Shown here: positions 1-9,593 of the stretch, piece after piece
How the letters are laid out: the number at the start of each line of letters is the position of its first letter
How positions within the stretch are numbered: the stretch's first letter is position 1
DNA from: Roseiarcus sp963761435
GTDB lineage: Bacteria; Pseudomonadota; Alphaproteobacteria; Rhizobiales; Beijerinckiaceae
Direction: 5' to 3'
Assembly: GCA_963761435.1 (NCBI GenBank)
Contig: CAVXHJ010000029.1
Coordinates: 52,060 to 116,059 of the forward strand
DNA length: 64,000 nucleotides
Made by a program: the position numbers and the translations under genes
The notes under the pieces: generated by a model
Databases searched by the model: none
Told to the model about the DNA's origin: nothing
Seen by the model: the letters and a program-made list of their open reading frames with translations, nothing else

Positions 1-778
1 TGTCGGACAGCTGCTCGAAAGCGATCGAGTGTCGCTCCATCTTTCGCCAGATCGAATAGGGCTGCTTCTGGCGGCCCTTGACCTCGACCTTGATGCCACG
101 GCGCGCGAACTGGTCGGTGAGTTCCGCCGCGATGCGGGCGATGATCTCACCGTTCTTCGCCTTCATGCCCTCGAGGCGCGACACGATGAGCTCGTAGGCG
201 TCCGGCATCAGCGCGCGAAAGGCGAGGTCCTCGAGTTCGTTTCGCATGCTCTGCATGCCCATGCGCCCGGCAAGCGGGGCATAGATGTCGAGGGTGTCCT
301 CGGCGATTCGCGCGCGCTTGGCCTCCGGCATGAAATGGAGAGTGCGCATGTTGTGCAGGCGGTCGGCGAGCTTGACCAGCAGCACCCGGGCGTCGTCGGC
401 GATGGCGAGCAGGAGCTTGCGGAAATTCTCGGCCTGCTGGGCGTGCCGGGTGACGAAATCGAGCTTGCCAAGCTTGGTCAGGCCGTCGACCAGCCCGCCG
501 ATTTCCTCGCTGAACGCGTTGTCGACGTCCTCGCGCGTAACCGTCGTGTCTTCGATCGTGTCGTGCAGCATCGCCGCGACAATGGTCGCATCGTCGACCT
601 TGAACTCGGTCAGGATGGCCGCGACTTCGAGCGGGTGCGAGAAATAAGGATCGCCCGAGGCCCGCTTCTGGCTCCCGTGCGCCTTCATCGCGAACACATA
701 GGCGCGATTCAGGAGATCCTCGTTGGTGTGAGGGTTGTAGCGGCGGACCCGGTCCACCAACTCGTATTGCCGCATCAT
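1..778 (-). CDS. rsh: Rel/Spo bifunctional (p)ppGpp synthetase/hydrolase, N-terminal part
   Basis: The gene runs off the left edge of the window, so about 259 N-terminal residues are visible. They begin MMRQYELVDRVRRYNP and contain the HD hydrolase domain (RAYVFAMKAHGSQKR, then AAMLHDTIEDT, then LVKLADRLHNMRT). The end of the visible part (KVEVKGRQKQPYSIWRKM) enters the synthetase domain. The product makes and degrades the alarmone (p)ppGpp in the stringent response. Two adjacent ATG codons could start it; I chose the upstream one. rpoZ, often found just upstream in this order, was not found. The reading frame is intact as far as it goes. Confidence 0.9.
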   Translation of the reverse strand, partial: MMRQYELVDRVRRYNPHTNEDLLNRAYVFAMKAHGSQKRASGDPYFSHPLEVAAILTEFKVDDATIVAAMLHDTIEDTTVTREDVDNAFSEEIGGLVDGLTKLGKLDFVTRHAQQAENFRKLLLAIADDARVLLVKLADRLHNMRTLHFMPEAKRARIAEDTLDIYAPLAGRMGMQSMRNELEDLAFRALMPDAYELIVSRLEGMKAKNGEIIARIAAELTDQFARRGIKVEVKGRQKQPYSIWRKMERHSIAFEQLSD

Positions 779-1052
779 CGCGTACAGCCGACCCTATCCG
801 CGCCGCGCCGCCGAATTCGTCGTGGCGGGCGCTCATGCGGTTCAACCAGGACGGATCGGCGTGAGAAGCAGGGTGGAACGTCGGCGCCGGCTCACGCCGG
901 TCCGGCTCCCGCCCTCGCGCATCAACGCGGGCCGAGCCGATCATCGGCCGCCAGGGGCGCACACGCAAGGGTTAAAGTTCAGGCGGATCGGGTCGCGCGG
1001 CGGCCCGCAAAGACGGCGAGCGCAGTACCCTTCGCCGCGCCGGCGACCGGCC

Positions 1053-1082
1053 AAAAAAAACCCCGGAGCTTTCGCTCCGGGG
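1053..1082 (-). terminator. Rho-independent terminator of the first porin gene
   Basis: On the minus strand a perfect 9-bp stem (CCCCGGAGC / GCTCCGGGG, loop GAAA) is followed by eight T residues. It lies 30 bases after the porin stop codon. The same stem recurs after the second porin at 3671-3692, which supports a tandem duplication that included the terminator. Confidence 0.9.
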
Positions 1083-1111
1083 TTCATGGAGGTCAACTGA
1101 TCTGAAAGCGA

Positions 1112-2752
1112 TCAGAAGTAACGGGTGATGCGGAAGCCGGCCGGCGAAACCATCGCTGACGCCATGCCAGTCGCCCGGCACGAAGATCGCGCCGCCGGCC
1201 CCGCCCGTGTTGTACACGGTTCCGAGGAAGCCACTTCGGCGTTGCCTGGTTCGTGCTCTGATACATGAGCTCGAGGTCGAAGTTCAGGTTGTTGACCGGG
1301 TTCCAGCCGAGGTCGGCGCCGACCAGCCAAGTCGTCGCGGTCGGCGAGAGCGCGCCGGTGACGCCCGAGGCGACGGCGCATCCGACTGCGAAGAGGCCGC
1401 AGCCGCCGCCCTGATTGCTCCACTTCAACTGGCCGACCGACCCTTCGAGGTCGAGATAGAACTGCGGCGTGAAGTGATGCTCGATCAGGGCCGAGACCGA
1501 CCATGCGGTCGGCTTCGACCACGAGTTGGTGAAGGGGTTGAAATAGGCGTCCGACATATACATCGACTGGCCGTTGCCGTTCACCTGGCCGTTCTCGCCC
1601 CACATCATGTCGGGGAGACCGGAGTACCAGACCGCGCTTTGGGTGTAGGAGCCGGTGATGAGGGCGTCATCGCCCGCGCCGAACGACGGCAGGTTGATCT
1701 TCACGCCAGCGTCAACGCCCCAACCGATCTGCTGGTGTTCAGCGTTGCATAGTGCAGCACTGTGCTGAGGCCAGCAAGACCGCATGACCCATCGACTAGG
1801 TTATATGGGGCGGCTGTAGGCGCTGTCGACCAGTTGACGTTATGGATCACGCCGGAGACCTGGGCCTCGCCCCAGCCCTGCTTGACGTGCAAGGCGCCGA
1901 CGATGTCGGGCCACTTCTGGCCGCCGTAGTGGAGCTGCCCTCGGTCATGTCGGTGCCGCCGCCGGAGCCGCCGTTCTGGCCCTCCTGGCCCTGGCTCTGC
2001 GCCGCGATCGTCGCGGTGAAGCCGCCGCCGAACGACGCGGTATAGGCCAACAGGTCAGGCTCGTTGAAGCCCTTCTGGTCAGGTGAGGCGAAGTTCGCCC
2101 AGTTGTCGCCGCCGCCGGTGAACGAATAGAACGACTGCGCCTTACCGGCGGTGATGCCCGCCCAGGTCAGGTACCCGGTGTTGAGGTAGGTGGTGTTGAT
2201 GTTGTCGAACCCGTTGCCCGCTTCAGAGTTGAGGTCGAAATGGCCGATCAGGGGCCCGTAGGCGGTGTTCGAGGCGATGTCGAACCCGAAGTTGGCGCGG
2301 GTCGTCCAGCCGACCTGAGTGCGATAGAACGTCGTGTTCGCCTGCGCGCCGCTGGCCTGAAGGAGCACGCGCTGGCTGACCTGCGGGTCGCTGAACGGGA
2401 ATGCGGCGACGACCGCTCACGGACGCCAAACACGGTATGCCGGTGGAAGGGCTCGTGGCGGTCGTCAAGGCGATCCCGCCGCCGCACACCGGCCGCGTGC
2501 TCGCAGCCCGATCGAGCCGAAGTTGTACTGGGTGCTGAGGTTGCCGCCTTCGAACTGCGCGGTGATGTAGCCTGAGAACTTCACGCAGGTGTCTGATCCG
2601 GGCAGGGTCCAGCCGGTGATGCCGCCGACGTTGCAGACCTTGACGTATTCGACCGGCGCCGCCTTCTTGGTCGGAAGATCGGCCGCTTGCGCGCTGGCGA
2701 CAGCGACGATGCCGGCCGCCGAACCGAGCAGTAGGCTCTTTATGAGCGTCAT
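1112..2752 (-). pseudogene. Outer-membrane porin (Porin_2 family), copy 1, frame broken several times
   Basis: The predicted product is a trimeric beta-barrel diffusion channel of the Rhizobiales Porin_2 type. It has a signal peptide (MTLIKSLLLGSAAG, cleavage after AQAA) followed by DLPTKKAAPVEYVKVC and CVKFSGYITAQFEGG, typical of the family. Internal strands (RANFGFDIASNTAYGPLIGH, WAGITAGKAQSFYSFTGG, SWSKPTAWSVSALIEHHF) are conserved but lie in different frames. Shifts fall near 2440, 1950, 1770, 1220 and 1137. The natural C-terminus, FRITRYF with a terminal Phe, is out of frame with the preceding block. It is a close paralogue of the gene at 3722-5373. It is either a pseudogene or a functional gene hit by indel errors. 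Confidence 0.8.
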
Positions 2753-3663
2753 ATGTGACCTCCAGTTAGACGTGGTGGGCGTTGGTTTTCTTCTCGCCTT
2801 CGACTTCCGCGGTCCGCTCCCGGACGGACATCGATCGAAAGCGATCAGCCCCCTCTTCCCGTTTGACCTTTCGATCGTCGCGCTTTGCCCCTGCAAATGC
2901 CCGCGATCGTCCGCGACCGGGAATTTCCCGCTCACCTCCCACACCATAGCTTCTCTAAATTTCGACACAATAACTTTTCTTCATAAATCCGGGTTCAGAG
3001 GCCGTTTCCTCGACGATGTTGCATAATTGCCACTCGATTTCGCCGCAGGTCCGCCGCAATCCGATTAATGGTGATAGCTCAGTTGGTTAGCTTCCAAATT
3101 TGACCCAGCGCCGGGTCCGCTGACCGGCCCCCTTGGCCCTGTCCCGCCAGCCCGACCCGCAGGCTCGAATGGTCAAGGGCCGAGCCAGTCGAGGCTTCGG
3201 TTGCTGGTTTCCGAGAGGGGAGGAGAGCCTGATTCGGCCTGATTCGAAGCCCGCCGCCCCTCAAAGCCGAAAACGAGATCCGGCGGCCGGTCCATGCCGC
3301 TCGCCTCCCGAGGCGAGGTGACCGTCCGATGACAGCCTCGTGGGCGGCTTCGCGGGAGCCCGGGGGATCGGGAAGCGTCGGCAGGACGTCGATCGCCGCG
3401 GCTTCTCGCCCGCGGCCCGCGGGTGCATTGAGGTTGAACGTCGCGCTGCGGGAGGCGCCGCGGTTCCGCTACGGTCGGCGCCTCTTTACTCGGCGCCTCT
3501 TTACTCTGGCTTTATTCCGGCTTCTGGGCGGCGCCGATCGCGATGCTCGCGAAGCCCCGCTCGGGCGCTCCTGGGAGCGGCCATCGGCCATTCTCTACGG
3601 CGCCGGCGAGGCCGCGCGCCGGGCGACCGAACCTCACGGCGGACAGTGAATCCCTGCCGCAAA
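2753..3663. other. Intergenic region between the two porins
   Basis: No convincing gene. The part next to copy 1 (2753-3010) is the porin leader, with a GAGGTCACAT ribosome-binding region immediately before the start on the minus strand. A 5' tRNA-like fragment lies at 3070-3091. A 15-base direct repeat (GGCGCCTCTTTACTC) occurs twice in tandem near 3478-3507. Open frames here are GC-rich shadow frames without family motifs. Confidence 0.6.
3070..3091 (+). pseudogene. 5' tRNA-like fragment
   Basis: GGTGATAGCTCAGTTGGTTA reproduces the 5' acceptor strand, the TA at positions 8-9 and the D-arm of a bacterial tRNA. The sequence after it has no anticodon or T arm. It is probably a leftover of an old recombination at a tRNA gene. 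Very short match, so uncertain. Confidence 0.35.
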
Positions 3664-3692
3664 CAAAAAGCCCCGGAGCTTTCGCTCCGGGG
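3664..3692 (-). terminator. Rho-independent terminator of the second porin gene
   Basis: The stem CCCCGGAGC / GCTCCGGGG is identical to the terminator of copy 1, followed on the minus strand by a CTTTTTG tract. It lies 30 bases beyond the porin stop codon, the same spacing as in copy 1. Confidence 0.88.
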
Positions 3693-3721
3693 TCCATGGA
3701 GGTCAACTGTTCGGCAGGCGA

Positions 3722-5373
3722 TCAGAAGTAACGGGTGATGCGGAAGCCTGCCGGCGAAGCCGTCGCTGACGCCGTGCCAGTCGCCAGGAACGAAGAATTC
3801 GTTCGATTGGCCCTGGTTGTAGACGGTCCCCAGGAAGCCGCTCGGCGTCGCCTGGTTCGTGCTCTGGTACATCAGCTCGAGGTCGAAGTTCAGATTGTTG
3901 ACCGGGTTCCAGCCGAGGTCCGCGCCGACCAGCCAGGTCGTTGCCGTCGGCGACAACGGGCCTTGCGCGAACTGCGCCAGGCCGCAGCCGAGGCCGTAGA
4001 TGGAGCAGCCGCCGCCCTGATTGCTCCACTTCAGCTGGCCGACCGACGCTTCGAGATCGAGATAGAATTGCGGCGTGAAGTGGTGCTCGATCAGGGCCGA
4101 GACCGACCACGCGGTCGGCTTCGACCACGAGTTGGTTACGGGGTTGAAAAAGGCGTCCTGCATGAACATCGGCTGGCCGTTGCCGTTGACCTGGCCGTTC
4201 TCGCCCCACATCATGTCGGGGAGACCGGAGTACCAGACCGCGCTCTGGGTGTAAGCGCCGGTGATCAGGAAGTCGTCGCCGGCGCCGAATGACGGCAGGT
4301 TGATCTTCACGCCCGCGTCGATGCCCCAGCCGATCTGGTTTTCCTGAGCGTTGCAGGCCACACCGCCGCTGACGCCGCAGCCCGCAGACCCGCTGAGAAG
4401 GTTATATGGAGCGGCGTTGTATGCGGTGTCGTAGACGTTGACGTTGTGGATCACGCCGGAGACCTGCGCCTCGCCCCAGCCCTGCTTGACATGCAACGCG
4501 CCGACGACGTCCGGCCACTTCTGCCCGCCGAAGGTGATGAGCGACGGGCTTAAGCCGCCGATGTTGGCGAAATTCGGCGCGCCAAAATCGGTGCCGTTGT
4601 TGCCCGAGGCGCCAAACGCGTTCACCTGGCCCGGACTCTCCGCCGAGACCGTCGCGGTGAAGCCGCCGCCAAAGGATGCGGTATAGGCGAGGAGGGTAGG
4701 CTGGTTGTAGCCCTTCCGGTCGGGTGAGGCGAAGTTCGCCCAGTTGTCGCCGCCGCCGGTGAACGAGATAGAACGACTGCGCCTTACCGGCCGTGAGGCC
4801 CGCCCAGGTCAGGAAGCCGGTGTTGAGGTAGATGGCGTTGACGTTGTCGAACCCGTTGCCCGCTTCAGCATTGATATCGAAATGGCCGATCAGGGGGCCG
4901 TAGGCGGTGTTCGAGGCGATGTCGAACCCGAAATTGGCGCGGGTCGTCCAGCCGGTCTCATTGCGGTTGAAGGTCGTGTTGTTTTGAGCGGCGCTGGCCT
5001 GCAAGGAGGACCCGCTGGGTACGTTGGTGCAGAAGTCGAGCAGCCAGCAAATGCCCGCCAGAAGCGGCAGCCACGGCAGGCATTCTGCGGAACGCAGGCA
5101 GGAATTCGAGGCCGCCGCAGCCGCGTCTCCAATCGACCCGTAGTTGTACTGGGTGCTGAGGTTGCCGCCTTCGAACTGCGCGGTGATGTAACCTGAGAAC
5201 TTCACGCAGGTGTCTGATCCCGGCAGGGTCCAGCCGGTGATGCCGCCGACGTTACAAACTTTGACGTATTCGACCGGCGCCGCCTTCTTCGTCGGAAGAT
5301 CGGCCGCCTGCGCGCTGGCGACAGCGACGATGCCCGCCGCCGACCCCATGAGAATGCTCTTAATGAGCGTCAT
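3722..5373 (-). pseudogene. Outer-membrane porin (Porin_2 family), copy 2, two frameshifts
   Basis: A paralogue of the neighbouring porin, with signal peptide MTLIKSILMGSAAG...AQA and the family block DLPTKKAAPVEYVKVC. The frame is open except for two single-base changes. An extra G near 4769 is seen by comparison with copy 1, where GAACGAATAG reads GAACGAGATAG here. The second change is an extra G at the C-terminus near 3747. Without them it encodes a barrel ending FRITRYF, where the terminal Phe is the BAM-complex signal. As given, the C-terminus reads GRLPHHPLLL and runs on. The long AT-rich leader upstream suggests a strong, regulated promoter. Probably the functional copy if the indels are sequencing errors. 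Confidence 0.85.
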
Positions 5374-6017
5374 ATGTGACCTCCTGTTCAACATTATCGG
5401 CGTCGGGTCGCCTGCCGCCTGACTGCCAATTCGTCCGGACGTCGGCGCGTTGCCCCAGCAAGTCGTCGAACCCGGCCGCGATCGGGAATCGCCCCCTCGC
5501 GCAGTCGACACTACGCTTATTGTCCCTGCACTCAACCAAGATTTGGCAATAAATCGCCAACTCAGCGCCATTATTCATGACATGTTGCAAATGCGACACA
5601 ATTGCATGGCATTCTATATTTGATAAATCGTCATTTATAAATATTACTTTAGTCGTCATCCGCAGTTGGCGTAACAAATATACTACAATACACTAAATAT
5701 AGTTTTATATTATGAGTTTTATAAATTATAATTTAGATCTTATACGACTGCCAATCGATCGGCTCGGGGGTCGATTATCTGTCAATTCGCCGCTAAGCCG
5801 AGAATATCAGCAAGAGGACGCCCAATACGCGCGTCGGTTCTTCACCGACCCCGCTGTCGACACGGCTTCAGAGGCGCGCCGCGGGCGGCGGAGCGCCAAA
5901 GCTTAAATCGCCGCACAGAAAAAGGCGCCTGAACCCCTGATTGGATTGTGTCGCGCGCAAAACCGCACACCCAGGGGCGGACCGGATAATGCGGGGTCCA
6001 AAAGCCCGGCGCCGGCC
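5374..6017. other. Intergenic region, porin leader and spacer
   Basis: Bases 5374-5780 form the upstream region of porin copy 2. It becomes markedly AT-rich between about 5530 and 5760, unlike the rest of the window, and probably holds the porin promoter and a long untranslated leader. From 5780 to 6017 the base composition returns to GC-rich and no gene is supported. Confidence 0.55.
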
Positions 6018-6437
6018 CTACCTGCTCCGTCCGGACTCCTGCGAGGGGCGGGCCTCGATGACCACGAACGCCTGCGCGAAGCCCTTCTCGTCGGTGATGG
6101 TGAGATGGATGACCGGCTCGGTTCCCCCCGGCAGGATCGCTTTCAGCCGCTCGGCCGCGCCGCCGGTCAGCCGCATGGTCGGCTGCCCGGAGGGAAGGTT
6201 GACCACGCCCATGTCGCGCCAGAACACGCCGCGTCTCAGGCCGGTGCCCAGCGCCTTGGCGCAGGCCTCCTTGGCGGCGAACCGCTTGGCGTACGAGGCG
6301 CCCCGTCCGGCCCGCCGCTCCGAGCGGCGCTGCTCGATCTCGGTGAAGCAACGGTCAATGAAGCGCTCGCCGAAGCGCTCAAGCGTTCTCTCGACGCGCT
6401 CGATGTCGCAGAGGTCGCTGCCGATCCCGATGATCAC
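6018..6437 (-). CDS. acpS: Holo-[acyl-carrier-protein] synthase AcpS
   Basis: Transfers 4'-phosphopantetheine from CoA to the conserved Ser of acyl carrier protein (acpP is in this window). About 139 residues, the usual size. It starts IIGIGSDLCDIERVERTL with the Mg-binding Asp of the GSDL motif, and has FAAKEACAKALGTG with the second catalytic Glu. The start is a GTG (MIIGIGSD) that overlaps the pdxJ stop codon by four bases (GTGA), so translation is likely coupled. Downstream lepB and rnc, which often follow acpS in this order, are absent here; the porins take their place. Confidence 0.95.
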   Translation of the reverse strand: MIIGIGSDLCDIERVERTLERFGERFIDRCFTEIEQRRSERRAGRGASYAKRFAAKEACAKALGTGLRRGVFWRDMGVVNLPSGQPTMRLTGGAAERLKAILPGGTEPVIHLTITDEKGFAQAFVVIEARPSQESGRSR

Positions 6438-7192
6438 CGCCGCCGCTCCGCCGACGCCCGCCCCTCGGCCATCGCCAAGCGCATCGCCTTCACGGTTTCG
6501 GCGAGCCCGACGAAGATCGCTTCGCCAACGAGAAAATGGCCGATGTTGAGTTCGACGATCTGCGGCAGCGCGGCAATAAGGCGCGCTGTCTCGTAGTCGA
6601 GGCCGTGGCCGGCGTGACATTCGAGCCCAAGCGCCGCAGCCTCGGCGGCGGCGATCCTGAGGCGCCCGAATTCGTAGTCAACCTTGGCCGCGTCGCTGCG
6701 CGCCCGCGCGTCGCACCACGCACCGGTGTGCAACTCGACCACCGGACTTCCAAGTTCGGCGCTGGCCTTGAGCGCCTCGAACGACGGTTCGATAAACATC
6801 GAGACCCGGATTCCCGCGCGCGCCAGCTCGGCGACGTACGGCCTCAACGTCTTAAACCCGCCAACCACGTCGAGGCCCCCCTCGGTCGTGCGCTCGGTCC
6901 GCTTTTCAGGAACGATGCAGCAGGCATGCGGACGAACGCTGAGCGCGATGTCGAGCATGGCCTCGGTCGCCGCCATCTCGAAATTGAGCGGCTTCTCGAT
7001 TGAAGCCTTGAGACGCCGCATGTCGTCGTCGTGAATGTGCCGGCGATCCTCGCGCAGATGCGCGGTGATTCCGTCGGCGCCGGCTTCGATCGCAAGCAGC
7101 GCCGCGCGCACGGGATCGGGAAGGGCGCCGCCGCGGGCGTTGCGCACGGTCGCGACGTGGTCCACGTTGACGCCGAGCCGCAACGTTGTCAT
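6434..7192 (-). CDS. pdxJ: Pyridoxine 5'-phosphate synthase PdxJ
   Basis: Condenses 1-deoxyxylulose 5-phosphate with 3-amino-2-oxopropyl phosphate in vitamin B6 synthesis. It is a TIM barrel with characteristic motifs LGVNVDHVATVRNAR at the N-terminus, GADGITAHLREDRRHI, PLNFEMAATEAM, VELHTGAWCDA and LECHAGHGLDYETA, then LNIGHFLVGEAIF at the C-terminus. I chose the ATG preceded by AAGGGGAG rather than a start 14 codons upstream. It lies between pyrE and acpS in one apparent operon. Confidence 0.96.
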   Translation of the reverse strand: MTTLRLGVNVDHVATVRNARGGALPDPVRAALLAIEAGADGITAHLREDRRHIHDDDMRRLKASIEKPLNFEMAATEAMLDIALSVRPHACCIVPEKRTERTTEGGLDVVGGFKTLRPYVAELARAGIRVSMFIEPSFEALKASAELGSPVVELHTGAWCDARARSDAAKVDYEFGRLRIAAAEAAALGLECHAGHGLDYETARLIAALPQIVELNIGHFLVGEAIFVGLAETVKAMRLAMAEGRASAERRR

Positions 7193-7230
7193 GGGACTGC
7201 TCCCCTTCTGGTTGGGAACTTGGCTTGCGA

Positions 7231-7836
7231 TCATGCCGCGCTGGCGGTCGCGCGGCTCCCCGGCTTGACTGGCGGGAGCGCCGCAAGCTCTGGCGGCAGC
7301 GCGTCGGGCGAATAAGCCGGAATGTCAAGCGTCGCGAGCGCGACGCGCCGCACGCCGAGATCCGCCTTGCCCCCGGACCGATCGATGAGGCAGGCGGCGC
7401 CGACGATAGTCCCCGGATGCTCGGCCAGCGCCTTCAGCGCCTCGCGCGAAGAGAGGCCGGTGGTGATGATGTCCTCGACCATCAGCACGCGCGCGCCCGG
7501 CGCAATCGAGAACCCGCGACGCAGCTTGAAGACTCCGTTCTCGCGCTCGACGAAGATCGCCTTCGCGCCGAGCCAGCGCGCCGTCTCGTAGCCCGGAACA
7601 ATGCCCCCGAGCGCGGGCGACGCAACAATGTCGATTGGTCCGAACGTCTCGCGCGCCTTCGCGGCGAGCGCGCGGCAAAGACGTTCGGTGCGGGCCGGAT
7701 CCTGGAAGACGAACATCTTCTGCAGGAACACCGGCGAGTGCAGCCCGGACGAGAGGATGAAATGCCCGGTTAGCAACGCTCCCGCGGCGCGAAACTCGTC
7801 AAGCGCCTCATCCGGGGTTAGCATTGGGCTCGTCAT
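7231..7836 (-). CDS. pyrE: Orotate phosphoribosyltransferase PyrE
   Basis: Makes orotidine 5'-phosphate from orotate and PRPP in pyrimidine synthesis. About 201 residues. It has the catalytic flexible loop region (KAIFVERENG) and the PRPP-binding motif VLMVEDIITTGLSSREAL. It is preceded by AGAGGAGAC next to the ATG, which favours MTSPMLTPDEALDEF over longer starts. First gene of the pyrE-pdxJ-acpS group. Confidence 0.95.
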   Translation of the reverse strand: MTSPMLTPDEALDEFRAAGALLTGHFILSSGLHSPVFLQKMFVFQDPARTERLCRALAAKARETFGPIDIVASPALGGIVPGYETARWLGAKAIFVERENGVFKLRRGFSIAPGARVLMVEDIITTGLSSREALKALAEHPGTIVGAACLIDRSGGKADLGVRRVALATLDIPAYSPDALPPELAALPPVKPGSRATASAA

Positions 7837-7914
7837 GTCTCCTCTTAGCAGGCCGCCGATCGGCGCGCCAAGACAACGCAGCTCAGGCCGCGGTGACCGC
7901 ATGAGGCGCGATCG

Positions 7915-8334
7915 ATGCCGGCAATAGCCAAACCCTTCGAGACCAAGGCCCTGGGCCTCGCGCCGGACGCGACGGCGCCGGACGGAACGGCAGTGCGCCT
8001 GCTGCTGAGTCTCGAGGGCGGAAGCATGGCGCATTTCGAATTGCCCGCGGGAGCCGTCTCGCATCCGGTGACCCATCGAACCGTCGAGGAAATCTGGTTC
8101 ATTGTGAGCGGGCGGGGCAGCATTTGGCGCCGCCAGGACGACCTTGAACGGATCGAGGCTTTGAGCCCCGGCGTGTCCCTGACCATCCCACTCGGAACGG
8201 CGTTTCAGTTCCGCGCCGAGGCCGGCGCCCCGCTCTCCTTCGTCGCGATCACCATGCCCCCTTGGCCCGGCTCAGGCGAGGCCCTGCCGGTCCCTGGCCC
8301 ATGGCCGCCGACGATCGCCGCGGGGCCCGCCTGA
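7915..8334 (+). CDS. Cupin-domain protein
   Basis: A small soluble single-cupin protein of about 139 residues. The beta-barrel motif is visible: ELPAGAVSHPVTHRTVEEIW followed by FIVSGRGSIWRR and later LSPGVSLTIPLGTAFQF. The two His residues and the Glu resemble a metal site, but no reaction can be assigned. It is divergent from pyrE with about 80 bases between them. Confidence 0.75.
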   Translation: MPAIAKPFETKALGLAPDATAPDGTAVRLLLSLEGGSMAHFELPAGAVSHPVTHRTVEEIWFIVSGRGSIWRRQDDLERIEALSPGVSLTIPLGTAFQFRAEAGAPLSFVAITMPPWPGSGEALPVPGPWPPTIAAGPA

Positions 8335-8386
8335 AGCGCTCTTGCGCCAACGCTCCCTCGCTGCTAGCGCACTGACGAAACGCGCC

Positions 8387-8462
8387 GCCGGTTTAGCTCA
8401 GCTGGTAGAGCAACGGTTTTGTAAACCGTGGGTCGGGGGTTCGAGTCCCTCAACCGGCACCA
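8387..8462 (+). tRNA. tRNA-Thr(TGT)
   Basis: A complete 76-nt cloverleaf: acceptor GCCGGTT/AACCGGC, D-arm GCTCAGCTGGTAGAGC, anticodon stem ACGGT/ACCGT around loop TTTGTAA (anticodon TGT), T-arm GGGGGTTCGAGTCCCTC, and an encoded CCA end. Its 3' 49 bases are the integration site of the genomic island that follows. The duplicate lies at 25903-25952. Confidence 0.95.
8414..8462 (+). repeat. attL: tRNA-Thr 3' end, 49 bp
   Basis: It runs from the anticodon stem (CGGTTTTGTAAACCG) to the CCA. It matches 25903-25952 at every position except one extra A in the right copy (GTTCGAAGTCCC instead of GTTCGAGTCCC). Confidence 0.9.
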
Positions 8463-8485
8463 ACAAAATAAATTACTTAACTCAC

Positions 8486-8529
8486 AATGTACCCGCCGCT
8501 TTGACACCGTTGTGTCGCATATTGTACCC
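8486..8529. promoter_or_regulatory. Possible integrase arm-type sites, left end
   Basis: Two short repeats, AATGTACCC and ATTGTACCC, lie 35 bases apart just inside attL and upstream of the integrase. Similar TGTGCCC repeats flank attR. Arm-site role is inferred from position only. Confidence 0.35.
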
Positions 8530-8569
8530 CTGACGGTGATATTTTTTAAGCGAAAAAGAGGAGGACGAT

Positions 8570-9571
8570 ATGCCCGAGAAAAACATGTATTTGCGCGGCG
8601 AGGTCTGGTGGTTGCGCTCGAAGGTCGCCGGGCACGACTGCCGCGAATCGCTCCACACGTCGGACGTTCGCGAAGCTCGCCGGTTCCGCGACAAGAGGCT
8701 GAAAGAGATCGAGGGCGAAGCTTGGCGCGGCAAGGCAAGGGTCGAATGGCGGGCGGCGGTCGTCCGGAGTGGATCGAGCACATCAAGGGGCAAGTGTCGG
8801 ACTCGACGTTGAAGCGCTATGCGGTCAGCGTTGCTCAGGTGACGCCTTATCTTGAAGCGTTGAGCGTCGACAAGATTGACGCGAAGGTCATCGCGAGCCT
8901 CGTGCAGGCGCGTAGAAAGGCCGGGGCCACGCCCGCCACATGCAAGCGAGACCTGACGGCTATATCGTCCGTGCTGCGCTGTGCGCAGACCCTCGGGCAG
9001 CGGGAAGGCAATCCGGCGCTGGACCATGCCCGGCTCTTGCAGGAAAGACACGCGCCGATCGCCCTGCCGACCGACGACGCCATTGAGGCAGTTTGCACCG
9101 CCGCGTCGCCCGAGTTCGCCGCTTTCGTCGTCGCGGCTCGATTGACCGGCGCTCGGCAGGGCGAGCTTGTCGCCGTCAAATGGCCGGCCTTCAACGAGGC
9201 GGCGGCGACATTGGAGATCGTCGGGAAGGGATCGAAGCGAAGAACCATATCGCTGTCGCCTGCCGCGCTAACTCATATCAAGCGATTGGCGCGCCACGGC
9301 GCTCATATCTTCTGCGCTCGCGACGGAAAGCCGTTGACGAACGCCGCGTGGGACTTCCGCCGCGATCTCGCACAGGCTCGGCGCAAGACTGAGTTCCGAC
9401 GATTTCGCTATCACGATTTGCGGCATCTCGCCGCCGTCGAAGATGCTTCGGTCAGGGACAGGCATCTACCGCGTCTCGCAGCACCTTGGGCATACCAGCG
9501 TCGAATTGACGCAAAGGGTCTATCTGAGCTTCCTGACGCCCGAGGAAGCAGACCGGGCGAAACTCGCCTAG
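8570..9571 (+). pseudogene. int: Tyrosine recombinase (phage integrase), two frameshifts
   Basis: Catalyses site-specific integration at the adjacent tRNA-Thr. Assembled over two shifts (near 8752 and 9432) the protein is about 333 residues, a usual length. The N-terminus, MPEKNMYLRGEVWWLRSKV, is an integrase arm-binding type. A SAM-like core domain (DSTLKRYAVSVAQVTPYLEA) follows. The catalytic domain shows Arg in LTGARQGELVAV, Lys in GKGSKRRT, HxxR in RYHDLRH, His in SQHLGHTSVEL and the nucleophile Tyr in QRVYLSFL. All catalytic residues are present, so the shifts may be sequence errors. The start is preceded by GAGGAGGAC. Confidence 0.88.
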
Positions 9572-9593
9572 CTCGATAGCCGATCGCTGCGAC

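Noticed and set aside
147..968. Long minus-strand frame overlapping rsh
   Set aside because: Arg/Gly/Pro-rich shadow of the rsh gene. The overlapping frame has the HD and synthetase motifs.
779..1052. Possible rpoZ upstream of rsh
   Set aside because: No omega-subunit motif (such as the ARVTVEDC start) in any frame.
3329..3738. Overlapping plus-strand frames between the porins
   Set aside because: Typical GC-rich shadow frames with no ribosome-binding site or family signal; they run through the porin terminator.
5842..6351. 169-codon minus-strand frame antisense-like to acpS surroundings
   Set aside because: It overlaps acpS in another frame and has the Arg-rich composition of a shadow frame.
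8364..8786. Minus-strand frame across tRNA-Thr
   Set aside because: It contains the reverse complement of a tRNA (RDSNPRPTVYK), a common false gene.
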